Source of the DNA: Tsukamurella tyrosinosolvens
GTDB lineage: Bacteria > Actinomycetota > Actinomycetes > Mycobacteriales > Mycobacteriaceae
DNA: 64,000 nucleotides
NCBI RefSeq assembly: GCF_900104775.1
Contig: NZ_FNSA01000001.1
Location: forward strand, 242,653-306,652
Direction: 5' to 3'
Every line of letters starts with the position of its first letter. The stretch's first letter is position 1. A model generated the notes under the pieces. That model was given only the letters and a program-made list of their open reading frames with translations, had not been told where the DNA came from and searched no databases. Shown here piece after piece: positions 38,821 to 48,571 of the stretch. The position numbers were made by a program, and so were the translations under genes.

Positions 38821-40314
38821 ATGACCGTTGATCCGCTGATCGAGACGTGGACCGCCGTGGTCGACGAGCTCTGCGGAGACAACACCGATCGCACCCTCAC
38901 CAAGCAGGAGAAGGCCTGGCTGAAGCTGGTCCAGCCGCTCACGCTGACCGAGGGCTTCGCGCTCGTGGCCGTGCCCTCCCAGCTCATGAAGGACGCGATC
39001 GAGCGCAGCCTCCGCGAGCCGCTCGTCGCCGCCCTCACCACCCGCCTGGGCCAGGACGTGGAGCTCGGAGTCCGCATCTCGCCCGACGCCACGCCCCCGG
39101 CCGCACCCGCCGCGCCCGTCGTCGCGGCTCCCGCCGAGGGCCCCTCGGGCCCCAGTACGGCGGATCTGACGGTGCCCGTGAGCGAGATCGCGGCGGGGAT
39201 GCCGGGCGCACCGTCACCGTCGGTCCAGCTGCCCCCGCCGATGACCGGGCCGGCCGCCAACGGCACGGCGATGACCGGATCGTCGGGCTCGAGCCTGAAC
39301 CAGAAGTACACCTTCGAGACCTTCGTCATCGGCGCCTCGAATCGCTTCGCGCACGCCGCGGCCTTCGCGGTCGCGGAGGCGCCGGCCCGCGCCTACAACC
39401 CGCTCTTCATCTGGGGCGAGTCCGGGCTCGGCAAGACCCACTTGCTGCACGCCGCGGGCCACTACGCCCGCCGGCTCTTCCCCGGGATGCGCGTGAAGTA
39501 CGTGTCCACGGAGGAGTTCACGAACGACTTCATCAACTCGCTCAAGGACGACCGGCAGGTCCAGTTCAAGCAGCGCTACCGCGACGTGGACATCCTGCTG
39601 GTGGACGACATCCAGTTCCTCGAGGGGAAGCTGGGCATCCAGGAGGAGTTCTTCCACACGTTCAACACCCTGCACAACGCGAACAAGCAGATCGTGGTCT
39701 CCTCCGACCGCCCGCCGAAACAGCTGGCGACGCTGGAGGATCGGCTGCGCACGCGGTTCGAGTGGGGCCTGATCACCGACGTGCAGCCGCCCGAGCTGGA
39801 GATCCGCATGGCGATCCTGCTCAAGAAGGCGCAGATGGAGCGGATCCACGTGCCGCCGGACGTGCTGGAGCTCATCGCGACGCGCATCGACCGCAACATC
39901 CGCGAACTCGAGGGCGCGTTGATCCGCGTGACCGCGTTCGCCTCGCTGACCCAGACCGACGTGACCTACGAGCTCGCCGAGATGGTGCTGCGCGACCTGG
40001 TACCGGACACCACGACCATCGAGATCTCCTCCAGCACCATTCTTTCCGTGGTGGCGGAGTACTTCGAGATCTCCGTCGCCGACCTCAAGGGCACCGAGCG
40101 CGCCCGGGCGGTGACGCACGCGCGGCAGATCGCGATGTACCTCTGCCGCGAGCTCACGGAGCTGTCGCTGCCGAAGATCGGCCAGATCTTCGACCGCGAC
40201 CACACCACGGTCATGTACGCCGAGCGGAAGATCCGCAAGGAGATGCCCGAGCGGCGCCGGGTCTACGACCAGGTGCAGGAGCTCACGACCCGCATCAAGC
40301 GCCGCAGCCAGTAG
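38821..40314 (+). CDS. dnaA: Chromosomal replication initiator DnaA
   Basis: 497-residue AAA+ initiator. Domain I is residues 1-90; domain II (about 90-160) is a Pro/Ala-rich linker. The AAA+ domain III has Walker [10 protein letters not shown] at 199-207 and Walker [10 protein letters not shown]-terminal domain IV carries the DnaA signature [15 protein letters not shown], which reads DnaA boxes. The ATG giving [10 protein letters not shown] follows GGAGG by five bases; an upstream in-frame GTG overlaps that ribosome site and is rejected. DnaA boxes lie both upstream and about 1 kb downstream, in oriC. Confidence 0.98.
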   Translation: MTVDPLIETWTAVVDELCGDNTDRTLTKQEKAWLKLVQPLTLTEGFALVAVPSQLMKDAIERSLREPLVAALTTRLGQDVELGVRISPDATPPAAPAAPVVAAPAEGPSGPSTADLTVPVSEIAAGMPGAPSPSVQLPPPMTGPAANGTAMTGSSGSSLNQKYTFETFVIGASNRFAHAAAFAVAEAPARAYNPLFIWGESGLGKTHLLHAAGHYARRLFPGMRVKYVSTEEFTNDFINSLKDDRQVQFKQRYRDVDILLVDDIQFLEGKLGIQEEFFHTFNTLHNANKQIVVSSDRPPKQLATLEDRLRTRFEWGLITDVQPPELEIRMAILLKKAQMERIHVPPDVLELIATRIDRNIRELEGALIRVTAFASLTQTDVTYELAEMVLRDLVPDTTTIEISSSTILSVVAEYFEISVADLKGTERARAVTHARQIAMYLCRELTELSLPKIGQIFDRDHTTVMYAERKIRKEMPERRRVYDQVQELTTRIKRRSQ

Positions 40315-40319
40315 CCGCC

Positions 40320-40350
40320 CGGCCCGGTACTCCCGCGGGAACCCGGGCCG
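40320..40350. terminator. Bidirectional terminator between dnaA and MmpS-like gene
   Basis: Arms CGGCCCGG and CCGGGCCG form a perfect 8-bp stem whose loop contains the self-complementary TCCCGCGGGA. It fills the 42-base gap between convergent genes. The position and symmetry make a two-way terminator likely. Confidence 0.6.
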
Positions 40351-40356
40351 CGGCGG

Positions 40357-41238
40357 TCAGCGGCCGGCCGAGCAGATCAGCGGGCCGCCGCTGCCGTCAG
40401 TGCTGCTCTCCTCCGACACCACCTTGCCGTTGCGCGTGATCGAGCAGCCCACATCGCCCGTGTAGCCGAGCACCGTCACCGTCACCATGAACGAGTCCGA
40501 GGTGAACTGCTTGGACCACGGAAGCGGCTGCGAGCCGAACAGATTCGTATCGGGCACGCCGACCGTCACCAACTGCGCCGAGCCGCTGCCCGTGACCTCG
40601 ACGCGCCACTGACGCGCGTCCGGGCCCGTGCTCGACCCGCCGCCGAAGATGGGCGGGATCGAGATGCCCGACGGGACGCCGCTGGGCAGCGTGATGCCGC
40701 CCGACCGGCCGCTCGTAGTGGTCGTCGTCGGGGGAGCGGTCGTGGTCGTCTGCGAGGACGCCGTGTTCTCCGGAGAGCCGCTGGTTGCCACGAGGGCGAC
40801 GATCACCGCGAGAACGAGCACGAAGACCACCGCCGCGGCGGCGATCCAGAGCATCTTCCGATTGCCTCCGGAGCCGCCTCCGTCGCCACCGGAGCCACCG
40901 CCCGGGCCGCCGGGGCCGGGGGGAGGGCCCTGCGGCGGCTGGGCACCGTACTGGCCGTACTGATCGCCGTAGGCGCCCGGCGCGTAGCCGAGCTGATAGC
41001 CACCGTCGTACGCCTGCGTGGGCGGGTCCTGCGGGCCCGGCCCGACGGGGCCCGCGGGTCCCGGTCCGGAGGCTCCGGTGGGTCCGCCGACGGGTGCCGG
41101 CGGCCCCGCGGGCGGGCCCGGATCGCCGGGCCGCTCGTATTCCCGTGTCGGTTTCGGCACATTCGGCGTGCCGGGGCCGACGGGGTAGTTCTGGCCGCCC
41201 GGGTGCTCTCCAGGGTGCTGCGGATCCGGATATCCCAT
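40357..41238 (-). CDS. Proline-rich membrane protein with MmpS-like C-terminal domain
   Basis: 293 residues. N-terminal 125 residues are low-complexity (Pro/Gly-rich, many PPG and GGP runs). One membrane helix follows (about 130-152, MLWIAAAAVVFVLVLAVIVA). Then comes a Thr-rich stalk and an outer domain of about 85 residues with WRVEVTGSGSAQLVTVGV, LPWSKQF and two cysteines, resembling the MmpS family of transport accessory proteins. Start ATG giving MGYPDP is preferred over a GTG two codons earlier. It lies on the opposite strand between dnaA and oriC, so it separates dnaA from dnaN, which are adjacent in most actinobacteria. Its own role is unknown. Confidence 0.68.
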   Translation of the reverse strand: MGYPDPQHPGEHPGGQNYPVGPGTPNVPKPTREYERPGDPGPPAGPPAPVGGPTGASGPGPAGPVGPGPQDPPTQAYDGGYQLGYAPGAYGDQYGQYGAQPPQGPPPGPGGPGGGSGGDGGGSGGNRKMLWIAAAAVVFVLVLAVIVALVATSGSPENTASSQTTTTAPPTTTTTSGRSGGITLPSGVPSGISIPPIFGGGSSTGPDARQWRVEVTGSGSAQLVTVGVPDTNLFGSQPLPWSKQFTSDSFMVTVTVLGYTGDVGCSITRNGKVVSEESSTDGSGGPLICSAGR

Positions 41239-41694
41239 GGTCACACCGTACGCGCCGCGCGCCCGCTCGCGAACTGTGAGTTACTCACCGGTATTGCACA
41301 CAGCCTGTGGATAGATCCCCGAAATCCCAGGAGTGACCTGGGGAGAGTTCATCCACAGGTTTCCACAGGCGGGGTTCCTCACCAATCACACGGATGTAGT
41401 TCCACAATCCCTGCGGCGCGTCGTCAACACCCCGACACGCCACCCGCGCTGCGCCGACGGCGAGTTTCCACATAGTCCACAGGGCTTATGACGATGACAT
41501 ATTTCTTCTCTAGATCCTTCTTTTGAAAAGAGGGTGAGTGAAGGTCCGGCGTGCTCCGCTCCGCCGAACCCGAAGTTCGGGCCAGCGGCCACCTGAACGC
41601 CACCGGATCAGTCCGGCTCCTATAGCATCGAAGACCTCACGGTCGTGCCCGCCACGCCGTACCCGAACGACCCCCACCGAAAGGCCCCGTCGGC
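41239..41694. other. oriC: Chromosomal replication origin oriC
   Basis: 456 bases between the MmpS-like gene and dnaN. At least six DnaA-box-like 9-mers are visible. In plus-strand coordinates these are CTGTGGATA (41305-41313), TCATCCACA (41349-41357), GTTTCCACA (41359-41367 and 41464-41472), AGTTCCACA (41398-41406) and TAGTCCACA (41473-41481). After the last box lies an AT-rich tract (41485-41535, TATTTCTTCTCTAGATCC and CTTCTTTTGAAAAG), a good candidate unwinding element. No gene is seen. The first boxes face the MmpS-like gene, so origin activity and that promoter may interact. TATAGC at 41621 is a possible -10 box for dnaN. Confidence 0.88.
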
Positions 41695-42858
41695 ATGAAG
41701 TTTCGCGTCCCGCACGAGGAGTTCGCCGAATCCGTCGCGTGGGTGGCGCGCAGCCTGCCGTCACGCCCCCCGGTGCCGGTTCTCGGCGGCGTCCTGCTCA
41801 GCGCGGGTGACGACGGCCTGACCGTCTCGGGATTCGACTACGAGGTCTCGGCCCAGGTGCGCGTCGGCGCCGAGGTCGCGGACGAGGGCCAGGCGCTGGT
41901 CTCCGGCCGCCTGCTCGCGGACATCACGAAGGCGCTGCCGAACAAGCCCGTCGACGTGCAGCTCGACACCACCCGCGTCGCGATCACCTGCGGCAGCGCG
42001 AAGTTCTCGCTGCCCACGATGCCCGTCGAGGACTACCCGCAGCTGCCCGAGCTGCCGCAGCAGACCGGCGCCATCGAGCGCGGCACCTTCGCCGAGGCCA
42101 TCGCGCAGGTCGCGATCGCCGCGGGCAAGGACGACACGCTGCCGATGCTCACCGGCATCCGCGTCGAGATCGAGGGCGAGCGGGTCGTGCTGGCCGCGAC
42201 CGACCGGTTCCGGCTCGCGGTGCGCGAGTTCGACTGGCAGCCCGCCTCGTCGGACGTCAAGGCCGCCGTCCTGGTGCCGGCGAAGACCCTGTCCGAGGCC
42301 GCGAAGACCTTCGCCGTGGACCCCGAGGTCGGCATCGCGCTGGGCGCGGGCTCCGCCGTCGGCGCCGACGGCCTGCTCGGCGTGGTGGGCGCGGACCGTC
42401 GTACTACGACCCGCCTGCTCGACGCGGACTTCCCGAAGTTCCGGCAGCTGCTGCCGGCCTCGCACACGGCCCTCGCCACCATGGAGATCGCGCCCCTGCT
42501 CGAGGCCATCAAGCGCGTGGCGCTCGTCGCCGATCGCGGTGCGCAGGTCCGGATGGAGTTCGCCGACGGCACGCTGCGGCTCTCCGCCGGCGGCGACGAC
42601 GCGGGCAAGGCCGAGGAGGAGCTGCCCGCCGACTTCCAGGGCGAGGCGCTCACCATCGCCTTCAATCCGGGCTACCTGCTCGACGGCCTGGCCGCGATCC
42701 ACACCGAGTCGGTGACCTTCGGATTCACCACGCCCAGTCGGCCTGCGGTGCTGCGCCCCGCGGTGGAGAATGGCTACGAGCCGGACGACTCCGGCGCGTT
42801 CCCCGCGCCGCAGAGCCCGTACACGTACCTGCTCATGCCGGTGCGCCTGCCCGGCTGA
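41695..42858 (+). CDS. dnaN: DNA polymerase III sliding clamp (beta)
   Basis: 387-residue ring-forming processivity factor of DNA polymerase III. Starts [20 protein letters not shown] and ends [12 protein letters not shown], typical beta-clamp ends; the three-domain layout is full length. GAAAGG lies ten bases before the ATG. It follows oriC directly and is followed by gnd at 37 bases. It binds polymerase, ligase and mismatch repair partners through its hydrophobic cleft. Confidence 0.97.
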   Translation: MKFRVPHEEFAESVAWVARSLPSRPPVPVLGGVLLSAGDDGLTVSGFDYEVSAQVRVGAEVADEGQALVSGRLLADITKALPNKPVDVQLDTTRVAITCGSAKFSLPTMPVEDYPQLPELPQQTGAIERGTFAEAIAQVAIAAGKDDTLPMLTGIRVEIEGERVVLAATDRFRLAVREFDWQPASSDVKAAVLVPAKTLSEAAKTFAVDPEVGIALGAGSAVGADGLLGVVGADRRTTTRLLDADFPKFRQLLPASHTALATMEIAPLLEAIKRVALVADRGAQVRMEFADGTLRLSAGGDDAGKAEEELPADFQGEALTIAFNPGYLLDGLAAIHTESVTFGFTTPSRPAVLRPAVENGYEPDDSGAFPAPQSPYTYLLMPVRLPG

Positions 42859-42895
42859 TCGAACCGTCGTCTCCGCACGGAAGGGTGCCGCGAAC

Positions 42896-43780
42896 ATGCA
42901 GTTGGGTCTGATCGGTCTGGGCAAGATGGGCGCGAACATGCGCCAGCGGATCCGCAACGCCGGCCATGAGGTGATCGGCTACGACCCCCGCCCCGAGGTC
43001 ACCGACGTGCCCTCGCTGGAGGCGCTCGCGCAGTCGTTGGCGGCGCCCCGCACGCTGTGGGTCATGGTCCCGGCCGGGGACATCACCCGCGAGACCGTGC
43101 GCAAGCTCGCCGACATCCTCGAGCCCGGTGACCTCGTGATCGACGGCGGCAACTCGCGCTACACCGACGATCAGGTCAACGCGGAACTGCTCTCCTCCAA
43201 GGGAATCGGCTACCTCGACTGCGGCGTCTCCGGCGGCGTGTGGGGCCTCGAGAACGGCTACGGCCTGATGGTCGGCGGCTCGGACGCCGACGTCGAGCGC
43301 GCCATGCCGATCTTCGACGCGCTGCGGCCCGAGGGCGAGCGCGAGGACGGATTCGCCCACAGCGGGCCCGTCGGTGCGGGCCACTACGCCAAGATGATCC
43401 ACAACGGCATCGAGTACGGCCTCATGCAGGCCTACGGCGAGGGTTACGACCTGCTCGAGGCGGAGCCGCTCATCGAGAACGTCGCCGGCACGCTGCGGGC
43501 CTGGAGCAAGGGCACCGTCGTGCGGTCCTGGCTGCTGGACCTCCTCGTCAAGGCGCTCGAGGAGGACCCGGGCCTGCAGGAGATCACCGGCTACACCGAG
43601 GATTCCGGCGAGGGGCGATGGACCGTCGAGGAGGCCATCCGCCACTCCGTGCCGGCGCCCGTGATCGCCGCGGCCCTGTTCGCGCGATTCCAGTCGCGGC
43701 AGGACGATTCGGACACCATGAAGGCCGTGTCCGCGCTGCGCAACCAGTTCGGCGGGCACGCCGTGCGACGCGCGGACTGA
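42896..43780 (+). CDS. gnd: 6-phosphogluconate dehydrogenase (short, decarboxylating)
   Basis: 294-residue NAD(P)-dependent enzyme converting 6-phosphogluconate to ribulose 5-phosphate. Nucleotide-binding GLIGLGKMGANM at the N-terminus; substrate-site motifs are IDGGNSRYTDD, CGVSGGVWGLENGYG LMVGG and HYAKMIHNGIEYGLMQ with the catalytic lysine and asparagine. Length fits the short actinobacterial/GntZ form, not the 470-residue type. The ATG giving MQLGLIGLG lies inside a longer frame. Its place between dnaN and recF is seen in several Mycobacteriales. Confidence 0.95.
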   Translation: MQLGLIGLGKMGANMRQRIRNAGHEVIGYDPRPEVTDVPSLEALAQSLAAPRTLWVMVPAGDITRETVRKLADILEPGDLVIDGGNSRYTDDQVNAELLSSKGIGYLDCGVSGGVWGLENGYGLMVGGSDADVERAMPIFDALRPEGEREDGFAHSGPVGAGHYAKMIHNGIEYGLMQAYGEGYDLLEAEPLIENVAGTLRAWSKGTVVRSWLLDLLVKALEEDPGLQEITGYTEDSGEGRWTVEEAIRHSVPAPVIAAALFARFQSRQDDSDTMKAVSALRNQFGGHAVRRAD

Positions 43781-43798
43781 CCGGGGCCGACTGCTCCT

Positions 43799-45001
43799 TT
43801 GTACGTCCGCCGGCTCACCCTGCACGACTTCCGGTCCTGGGACGACGTCACCGTCGACCTGGAGCCGGGCGTCAGCGTCCTCGTGGGCCGCAACGGCTTC
43901 GGGAAGACCAACCTCGTCGAGGCGCTCAACTACCTCGCCACCCTGGGGTCGCACCGGGTGGCCACGGACCAGCCGCTCATCCGCGTCGGCGCCGAGAGCG
44001 CGTCCGTCGCGGCGACGGTGCACAACGCCGGTCGCGAGCTGACGGCGGAGATCGACATCGTCGCCGGCCGGGCGAACAAGGCGCGCATCAACACCGCGCC
44101 CTGCCGCCGGCCGCGTGAGCTCCTCGGCATCCTGCAGTCCGTGCTCTTCGCCCCCGAGGACCTGGCACTGGTCCGCGGCGAGCCGGGCGGTCGCCGACGC
44201 TTCCTCGACGACCTCGCGATCCTGCGCACGCCCCGGATCGCCGCCGAGAAGGCCGACTACGAGCGGGTGCTCAAGCAGCGCACCGCGCTGCTCAAGACCG
44301 CCTACGCGGCCGCCCGCCGCGGCGGTCCCGACGCCGACTCGATGCTGTCGACGCTCGACGTCTGGGACGAACAGCTGGCCCGGTTCGGCGCCGAGGTGCT
44401 CGCCGCGCGGCTCGAGGTGGTCTCGTCCCTCGCGCCGCACCTCACCGTGGCCTACGCGGCGCTCGCGCCGCACTCGCGCGCCGCCACCGTCGCATACACC
44501 AGCTCCCTGTTCGAGGGCTTCGACGGTGACCCCGCCGCGGCATCGGTCGCCGAGCTGGAGCAGCTCCTCCGGAGCGGCCTCGCGGCCGCCCGACAGCGCG
44601 AGATCGAGCGCGGCGTCTGCCTGGTCGGCCCGCACCGCGACGACCTCGACCTGCGGCTCGGGAACGAGCCGGCCAAGGGCTTCGCCTCGCACGGCGAATC
44701 CTGGTCGTACGCATTGGCGCTGCGGCTCGCCTCCCTCGAGTTGCTGCGAGCCGGCGGCTCCGAGCCGGTGCTCCTGCTGGACGACGTCTTCGCAGAGCTC
44801 GACGCGAAGCGCCGCACCGCGCTCGCCGAAGTGGCCGCCGGCACGGAACAGGTGATCGTCACCGCCGCCGTTCCCGAGGACCTGCCGCCCGCGCTGCGGG
44901 CCGCGACCTTCCAGGTCACCGTCGACGGTCCCGCCGACGCCCGGGTCTCCCGCCTGGCCGAGGCGGAATCGGGCGGTCCGGGGCCGTCTCCTGCGGTGTA
45001 G
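43799..45001 (+). CDS. recF: DNA replication and repair protein RecF
   Basis: 400-residue SMC-like ATPase that loads RecA at gaps. Starts [14 protein letters not shown] with Walker [10 protein letters not shown] at about residues 30-38; ABC signature region near [16 protein letters not shown] and Walker [12 protein letters not shown] in the C-terminal half. The start codon is TTG, which gives the standard N-terminus; no better ATG or GTG is in position. It lies 18 bases after gnd. In mycobacteria the next gene is the DUF721 gene; here a 4.4 kb insert separates them. Confidence 0.96.
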   Translation: MYVRRLTLHDFRSWDDVTVDLEPGVSVLVGRNGFGKTNLVEALNYLATLGSHRVATDQPLIRVGAESASVAATVHNAGRELTAEIDIVAGRANKARINTAPCRRPRELLGILQSVLFAPEDLALVRGEPGGRRRFLDDLAILRTPRIAAEKADYERVLKQRTALLKTAYAAARRGGPDADSMLSTLDVWDEQLARFGAEVLAARLEVVSSLAPHLTVAYAALAPHSRAATVAYTSSLFEGFDGDPAAASVAELEQLLRSGLAAARQREIERGVCLVGPHRDDLDLRLGNEPAKGFASHGESWSYALALRLASLELLRAGGSEPVLLLDDVFAELDAKRRTALAEVAAGTEQVIVTAAVPEDLPPALRAATFQVTVDGPADARVSRLAEAESGGPGPSPAV

Positions 45002-45092
45002 ACCCCTGCCGCGTACAGTTCCACTGTTCGTCCCCAAATGGGAACGATTATTGATAACGGCGTGTCAGTGACATGGTCGGAAGGGGTGAGCG

Positions 45093-46412
45093 GTGCGCAT
45101 CGCGATCGCATGCATGGGTTCGCGCGGCGACATCAGTCCGCTGCTGGCCGTGGCCGGCGTACTCCGGGAACGCGGCGACGACGTGCGGATCGGGTGCACC
45201 GTCGAATCCCAGGAGCACGTGGCCTCGCACGGCTTCGAGCCGCACATCCTGACGACGCTGAACCTCAAGGAGTTCCTGCAGTCGCCCGTCGGCCAGGAGA
45301 AGTTCTTCGGCGCGAGCACCACCACCCAGCTGCGCGAGGTCGGCAAGCTCGCCGACTCGCACGCGGACGAGTTCGACACCCGGCTCGCGGCCCTGTGCCA
45401 GGACGTCGACTGCGTCATCAGCACCCGGATCATCGAGGAGCGGGCCGCGCTGGTCACGCACCGCGAGGGCGTGCCCCTCGTCATGGTCGAGTACTTCCCG
45501 GGCGACGTGCACAGCACCGTTCCGAACCCGTTGCTCGGGCCCCGCCTGCAGGATGTCACCGCGCGGATCCCGGTGCTCCTGCCGCTGACCTACCGGATCT
45601 TCAACATCGGCTGGGCGCTGAGCATCTTCGGCAAGACCGTCGAGCTGGCGAAGCGGGTCGACTACCCGCGGCGCGTGATCAATCCGCGGTCGGTGCTCGA
45701 GGGTCGCGACATCCTGCGCGTCGAGGCCTTCGGCCGCGCGCTGGTGCCGCCGCGCTCACGCGAGGACGCGCGGCACCCCCGGATCGGCTTCATCCGCATC
45801 GAGGGCCGGCCGGCGGATCGTTCCGAGCGCGACGCGATGATCGAATCCTGGCTCGCGGAGGACGACCGCCCGGTGGTCTACGTGGGATTCGGCAGCATGC
45901 CGGTCGTCGACTTCGACGGGGTCGTCGGCGGCCTCGCCGAGATCCTGGGGCCCAACGGCCTTCGCGTCCTCGCGGTGCCGGGCTGGTCGGCCAGGACCCG
46001 CGACGAGGTCGTCCATACCGCGGACCTGTTGATCGTGCCCGACGTCGACCACGACACCGTCTTCCCGCGGTGCGCCGCCCTCGTGCACCACGGTGGGGCC
46101 GGCACGACCGCGATCGCCGCCGCCTCGGGCCGGCCGTCGCTGGTGTGCAGCCAGGCCTTCGACCAGCACTTCTGGGGACGCCGGATCGAGGCCGTCGAGG
46201 CCGGGGCGATCCTGCCCCGCCGCCGGATGACCGCGCGGACCATCGCCGAGGGCGTGCTGCGGCTCGTGCGGGACGAGCGGGTCGTCGACGGAGCCCGGCG
46301 CACAAGCGCGATCGCGGCCGCGGACCTGGGTGGGCGCGACGAGTTCCTGGCCGCGTTCGACGCCTTCCTCGCCGAGGTCGACGGTGCCGGCACCGCGGCC
46401 CCCGGCCGCTGA
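45093..46412 (+). CDS. GT1-type glycosyltransferase
   Basis: 439-residue GT-B glycosyltransferase of the UGT/macrolide/glycolipid kind. N-terminus MRIAIACMGSRGDISPLLAV contains the family motif MGSRGDxxP. The donor-binding motif HHGGAGTTAIAAASGRPS lies at about residue 331, followed by FDQHFWGRRIEAVEAGA. Related to the mycobacterial enzymes that glycosylate glycopeptidolipids and phenolic glycolipids, so a lipid or polyketide acceptor is plausible. GTG start. It is followed by a DHA2 exporter one base after its stop, suggesting that the product is exported. Acceptor unknown. Confidence 0.88.
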   Translation: MRIAIACMGSRGDISPLLAVAGVLRERGDDVRIGCTVESQEHVASHGFEPHILTTLNLKEFLQSPVGQEKFFGASTTTQLREVGKLADSHADEFDTRLAALCQDVDCVISTRIIEERAALVTHREGVPLVMVEYFPGDVHSTVPNPLLGPRLQDVTARIPVLLPLTYRIFNIGWALSIFGKTVELAKRVDYPRRVINPRSVLEGRDILRVEAFGRALVPPRSREDARHPRIGFIRIEGRPADRSERDAMIESWLAEDDRPVVYVGFGSMPVVDFDGVVGGLAEILGPNGLRVLAVPGWSARTRDEVVHTADLLIVPDVDHDTVFPRCAALVHHGGAGTTAIAAASGRPSLVCSQAFDQHFWGRRIEAVEAGAILPRRRMTARTIAEGVLRLVRDERVVDGARRTSAIAAADLGGRDEFLAAFDAFLAEVDGAGTAAPGR

Positions 46413-46413
46413 C

Positions 46414-48177
46414 ATGACCGGCTCCGCCGGAGGGCGGTCCGGCGCGACGCGCTGGATCTCGCTCGGCACCCTGTGCATCGCCGTGCTGATGACCGGCATG
46501 GACAACAGCATCGTCACGATCGCCCTCCCGACGCTGAGCGAGGAGTTCGGCGGCGGGATGAGCGCCCTGCAGTGGATCGTCGACTCGTACACCCTGGTGT
46601 TCGCCGGGCTGCTGCTCGCGACGGGGTACCTCGGCGACCGCCTCGGTCGCCGGAAGGTGCTCATCGCCGGACTGCTGTGCTTCGTCGCGATCTCCGTGCT
46701 GGCCACGCGGTCCACGTCCCTCGCGGAGCTCATCACGGCGCGCGCCGCGCTGGGCGCCGCTGCCGCGTTCATCTTCCCCGCCACGCTCGCCGTCATCTCG
46801 GATCTGTTCCCGGAGAAGGAGGAGCGGACGAAGGCGATCGCCGTGTGGTCCGCCGCGGCCGGTGCCTCGATCGCGATCGGTCCCGTGGTCGGCGGCTACC
46901 TCGTCGAGCACTTCGCGTGGTCGTCGGTGTTCTGGATCAACGTGCCGATCTCGATCGTCGCGATCGTCGGCTGCCTCGCCCTGGTCCCGGAGTCGTTCGG
47001 CTCGGAGCGCCCGTCCTTCGACCTCCTCGGCGTGCTGCTGTCGATCTCCGGGATCACCCTGCTGGTGTGGGCCCTGATCGAGGCGCCGAACTTCGGCTGG
47101 GGCAGCGCACCCGTGGTCGGCGCGCTGGTCGGCGCCGCGGTCTTCCTGCTCGCCTTCGTTCTGTACGAGCGGCGGCACCGCAACCCGGTGCTCGACGTGA
47201 CGCTCTTCCGTTCGCGCGGCTTCGCGATGGGTTCCTTCGCGATCTGCGCCGGCTTCTTCTGCCTGCTCGGCTTCGTCTTCATCACGATCATGTACTTCCA
47301 GGCCGTGCTCGGGTACGGGCCGCTCGAGACCGCGGTGCGCGTGATCCCGTTCGCGCTGGCGGCCGTCGCGGTGACGCCGCTCGCGGCGCTGGCGAACACG
47401 GAGCGGCGCATGAGGTTCACGATCGCGCTGGGTCTCGCGATCATGGCCGCCGGCTTCGTGCTCACCGCGCGGCTCACCGAATCCGCCGACTACCTCACGC
47501 AGATCCTGCCCGCGATGTCCGTCATCGCCGTCGGCCTCGGCCTGCTCCAGGGCCCCGCCACCACCTCGGTGATGACCTCCGTCCCGTCGGGCGAAGCCGG
47601 TGCCGGTTCGGCGGTGAACGACACCACCCGCGAGGTGGGCGGCGCGCTGGGGGTCGCGATCCTGGGGTCGGTGGTCGCGCACCTGTACTCCGCGAAGGTC
47701 ACCGAGGACGTCGCGCGGCTGCCGCTGGCGCCCGATGCCCGGGCCGAGGCGGAATCGTCCGTCATCGGCGGCATCCGGGCGGTCGCCGCAGCGCCGCCGG
47801 AACTGCAGCCCGCGCTCGGGCACACCGTGCAACAGGCCTTCGTCTCCGCGATGCAGTCGGCCAACCTCGTCGCCGCGGGCGTCGGTGCCGTCGCGTGTGT
47901 CGTGGTCGCGGTCTTCCTGCGTACCCGGCCGGCGTCGCGGCACCGTCGGACCGCCGAGAGCGAGCAGGTCAGCGTGCGGGAGCTGCTGGCCCGTGCCGGG
48001 GAAGCCGTGACGGAACCGATCACACTGCCGCCCGGCCCCGCCCGACGAGGAGTCCCGCCAGTCCGCACAGCCACGCCACCAGGTAGCCGGCCGCGAGCGA
48101 CAGCGGGATCACCGGCCGCCCGTACTCCTGCAGCACCAGGGGCGCGAGCACCGGGAGCGTCGCCGCCGCGAGGGTGA
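46414..48177 (+). CDS. DHA2-family (14-helix) drug/metabolite exporter
   Basis: 587-residue MFS transporter of the EmrB/QacA kind. Signature features: MDNSIVTIALPTL in helix 1 (motif D1), GYLGDRLGRRKVLI (motif A) and GPVVGGYLVEHFAWSSVFWINVPI (motif C). About 14 helices end near residue 510. The last 60 residues are low-complexity (Pro/Ala/Arg) and overlap the convergent gene by 158 bases; that tail may be read-through after loss of a stop. The ATG lies one base after the glycosyltransferase stop, so the two form an operon. Confidence 0.87.
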   Translation: MTGSAGGRSGATRWISLGTLCIAVLMTGMDNSIVTIALPTLSEEFGGGMSALQWIVDSYTLVFAGLLLATGYLGDRLGRRKVLIAGLLCFVAISVLATRSTSLAELITARAALGAAAAFIFPATLAVISDLFPEKEERTKAIAVWSAAAGASIAIGPVVGGYLVEHFAWSSVFWINVPISIVAIVGCLALVPESFGSERPSFDLLGVLLSISGITLLVWALIEAPNFGWGSAPVVGALVGAAVFLLAFVLYERRHRNPVLDVTLFRSRGFAMGSFAICAGFFCLLGFVFITIMYFQAVLGYGPLETAVRVIPFALAAVAVTPLAALANTERRMRFTIALGLAIMAAGFVLTARLTESADYLTQILPAMSVIAVGLGLLQGPATTSVMTSVPSGEAGAGSAVNDTTREVGGALGVAILGSVVAHLYSAKVTEDVARLPLAPDARAEAESSVIGGIRAVAAAPPELQPALGHTVQQAFVSAMQSANLVAAGVGAVACVVVAVFLRTRPASRHRRTAESEQVSVRELLARAGEAVTEPITLPPGPARRGVPPVRTATPPGSRPRATAGSPAARTPAAPGARAPGASPPRG

Positions 48178-48484
48178 CCCAGCCCCAACGGCGCGCGGCC
48201 CCGATGCCGCGGCGGACCAGGCGCAGGTTGGCCCACCAGCACAGCAGGCCGAGCACGCCGACGGCGTACACGTAGCCGTAGAGCGGTCCCGCCTCGCCGT
48301 ACCTCCCGACGGGGTCGTAGAGCGCGTGCAGGTGCCGGTCCAGCCCGCCGAGCGCGAGCTGATCGGCGAGGGCGTAGCCGAGCCCGGCGGCGGTGGCGAG
48401 CGCGCCGAGACCGTAGGCGACGAGGGTGCGGCGGGTGCCGTTCGACGGTGCCGTCTCCGTGCGCCCGAGTGTCTGCTGGGTCAT
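48020..48484 (-). CDS. Small four-helix membrane protein under TetR control
   Basis: 154-residue protein with about four hydrophobic helices (LVAYGLGALATAAGLGYA, YVYAVGVLGLLCWW, VTLAAATLPVLAPLVL, SLAAGYLVAWLCGLAGLL). No known domain. The ATG giving MTQQTLGRT has AAGGAG eight bases upstream. It is divergent from the TetR gene and its promoter holds the GTACCAA palindrome, so it is the probable target of that regulator. Its 3' end overlaps the tail of the exporter gene. Confidence 0.72.
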   Translation of the reverse strand: MTQQTLGRTETAPSNGTRRTLVAYGLGALATAAGLGYALADQLALGGLDRHLHALYDPVGRYGEAGPLYGYVYAVGVLGLLCWWANLRLVRRGIGAARRWGWVTLAAATLPVLAPLVLQEYGRPVIPLSLAAGYLVAWLCGLAGLLVGRGRAAV

Positions 48485-48497
48485 GTCCTTCTCCTTT

Positions 48498-48571
48498 GGA
48501 ACTCCGAGTACCAAGTTGGTACACCACGTACCATAGATCCGTGACCGACAGTGTGGAACCCCGAGTACCAA
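48498..48571. promoter_or_regulatory. TetR operator region with palindrome and 17-bp direct repeat
   Basis: GTACCAAGTTGGTAC (48508-48522) is a perfect inverted repeat with 7-bp arms. The 17-mer GGAACTCCGAGTACCAA (48498-48514), which includes its left arm, recurs with one mismatch as GGAACCCCGAGTACCAA (48555-48571), inside the TetR coding start. A further half site, GTACCA, lies between them. The arrangement fits an operator bound by two TetR dimers, controlling both divergent genes. Confidence 0.65.
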
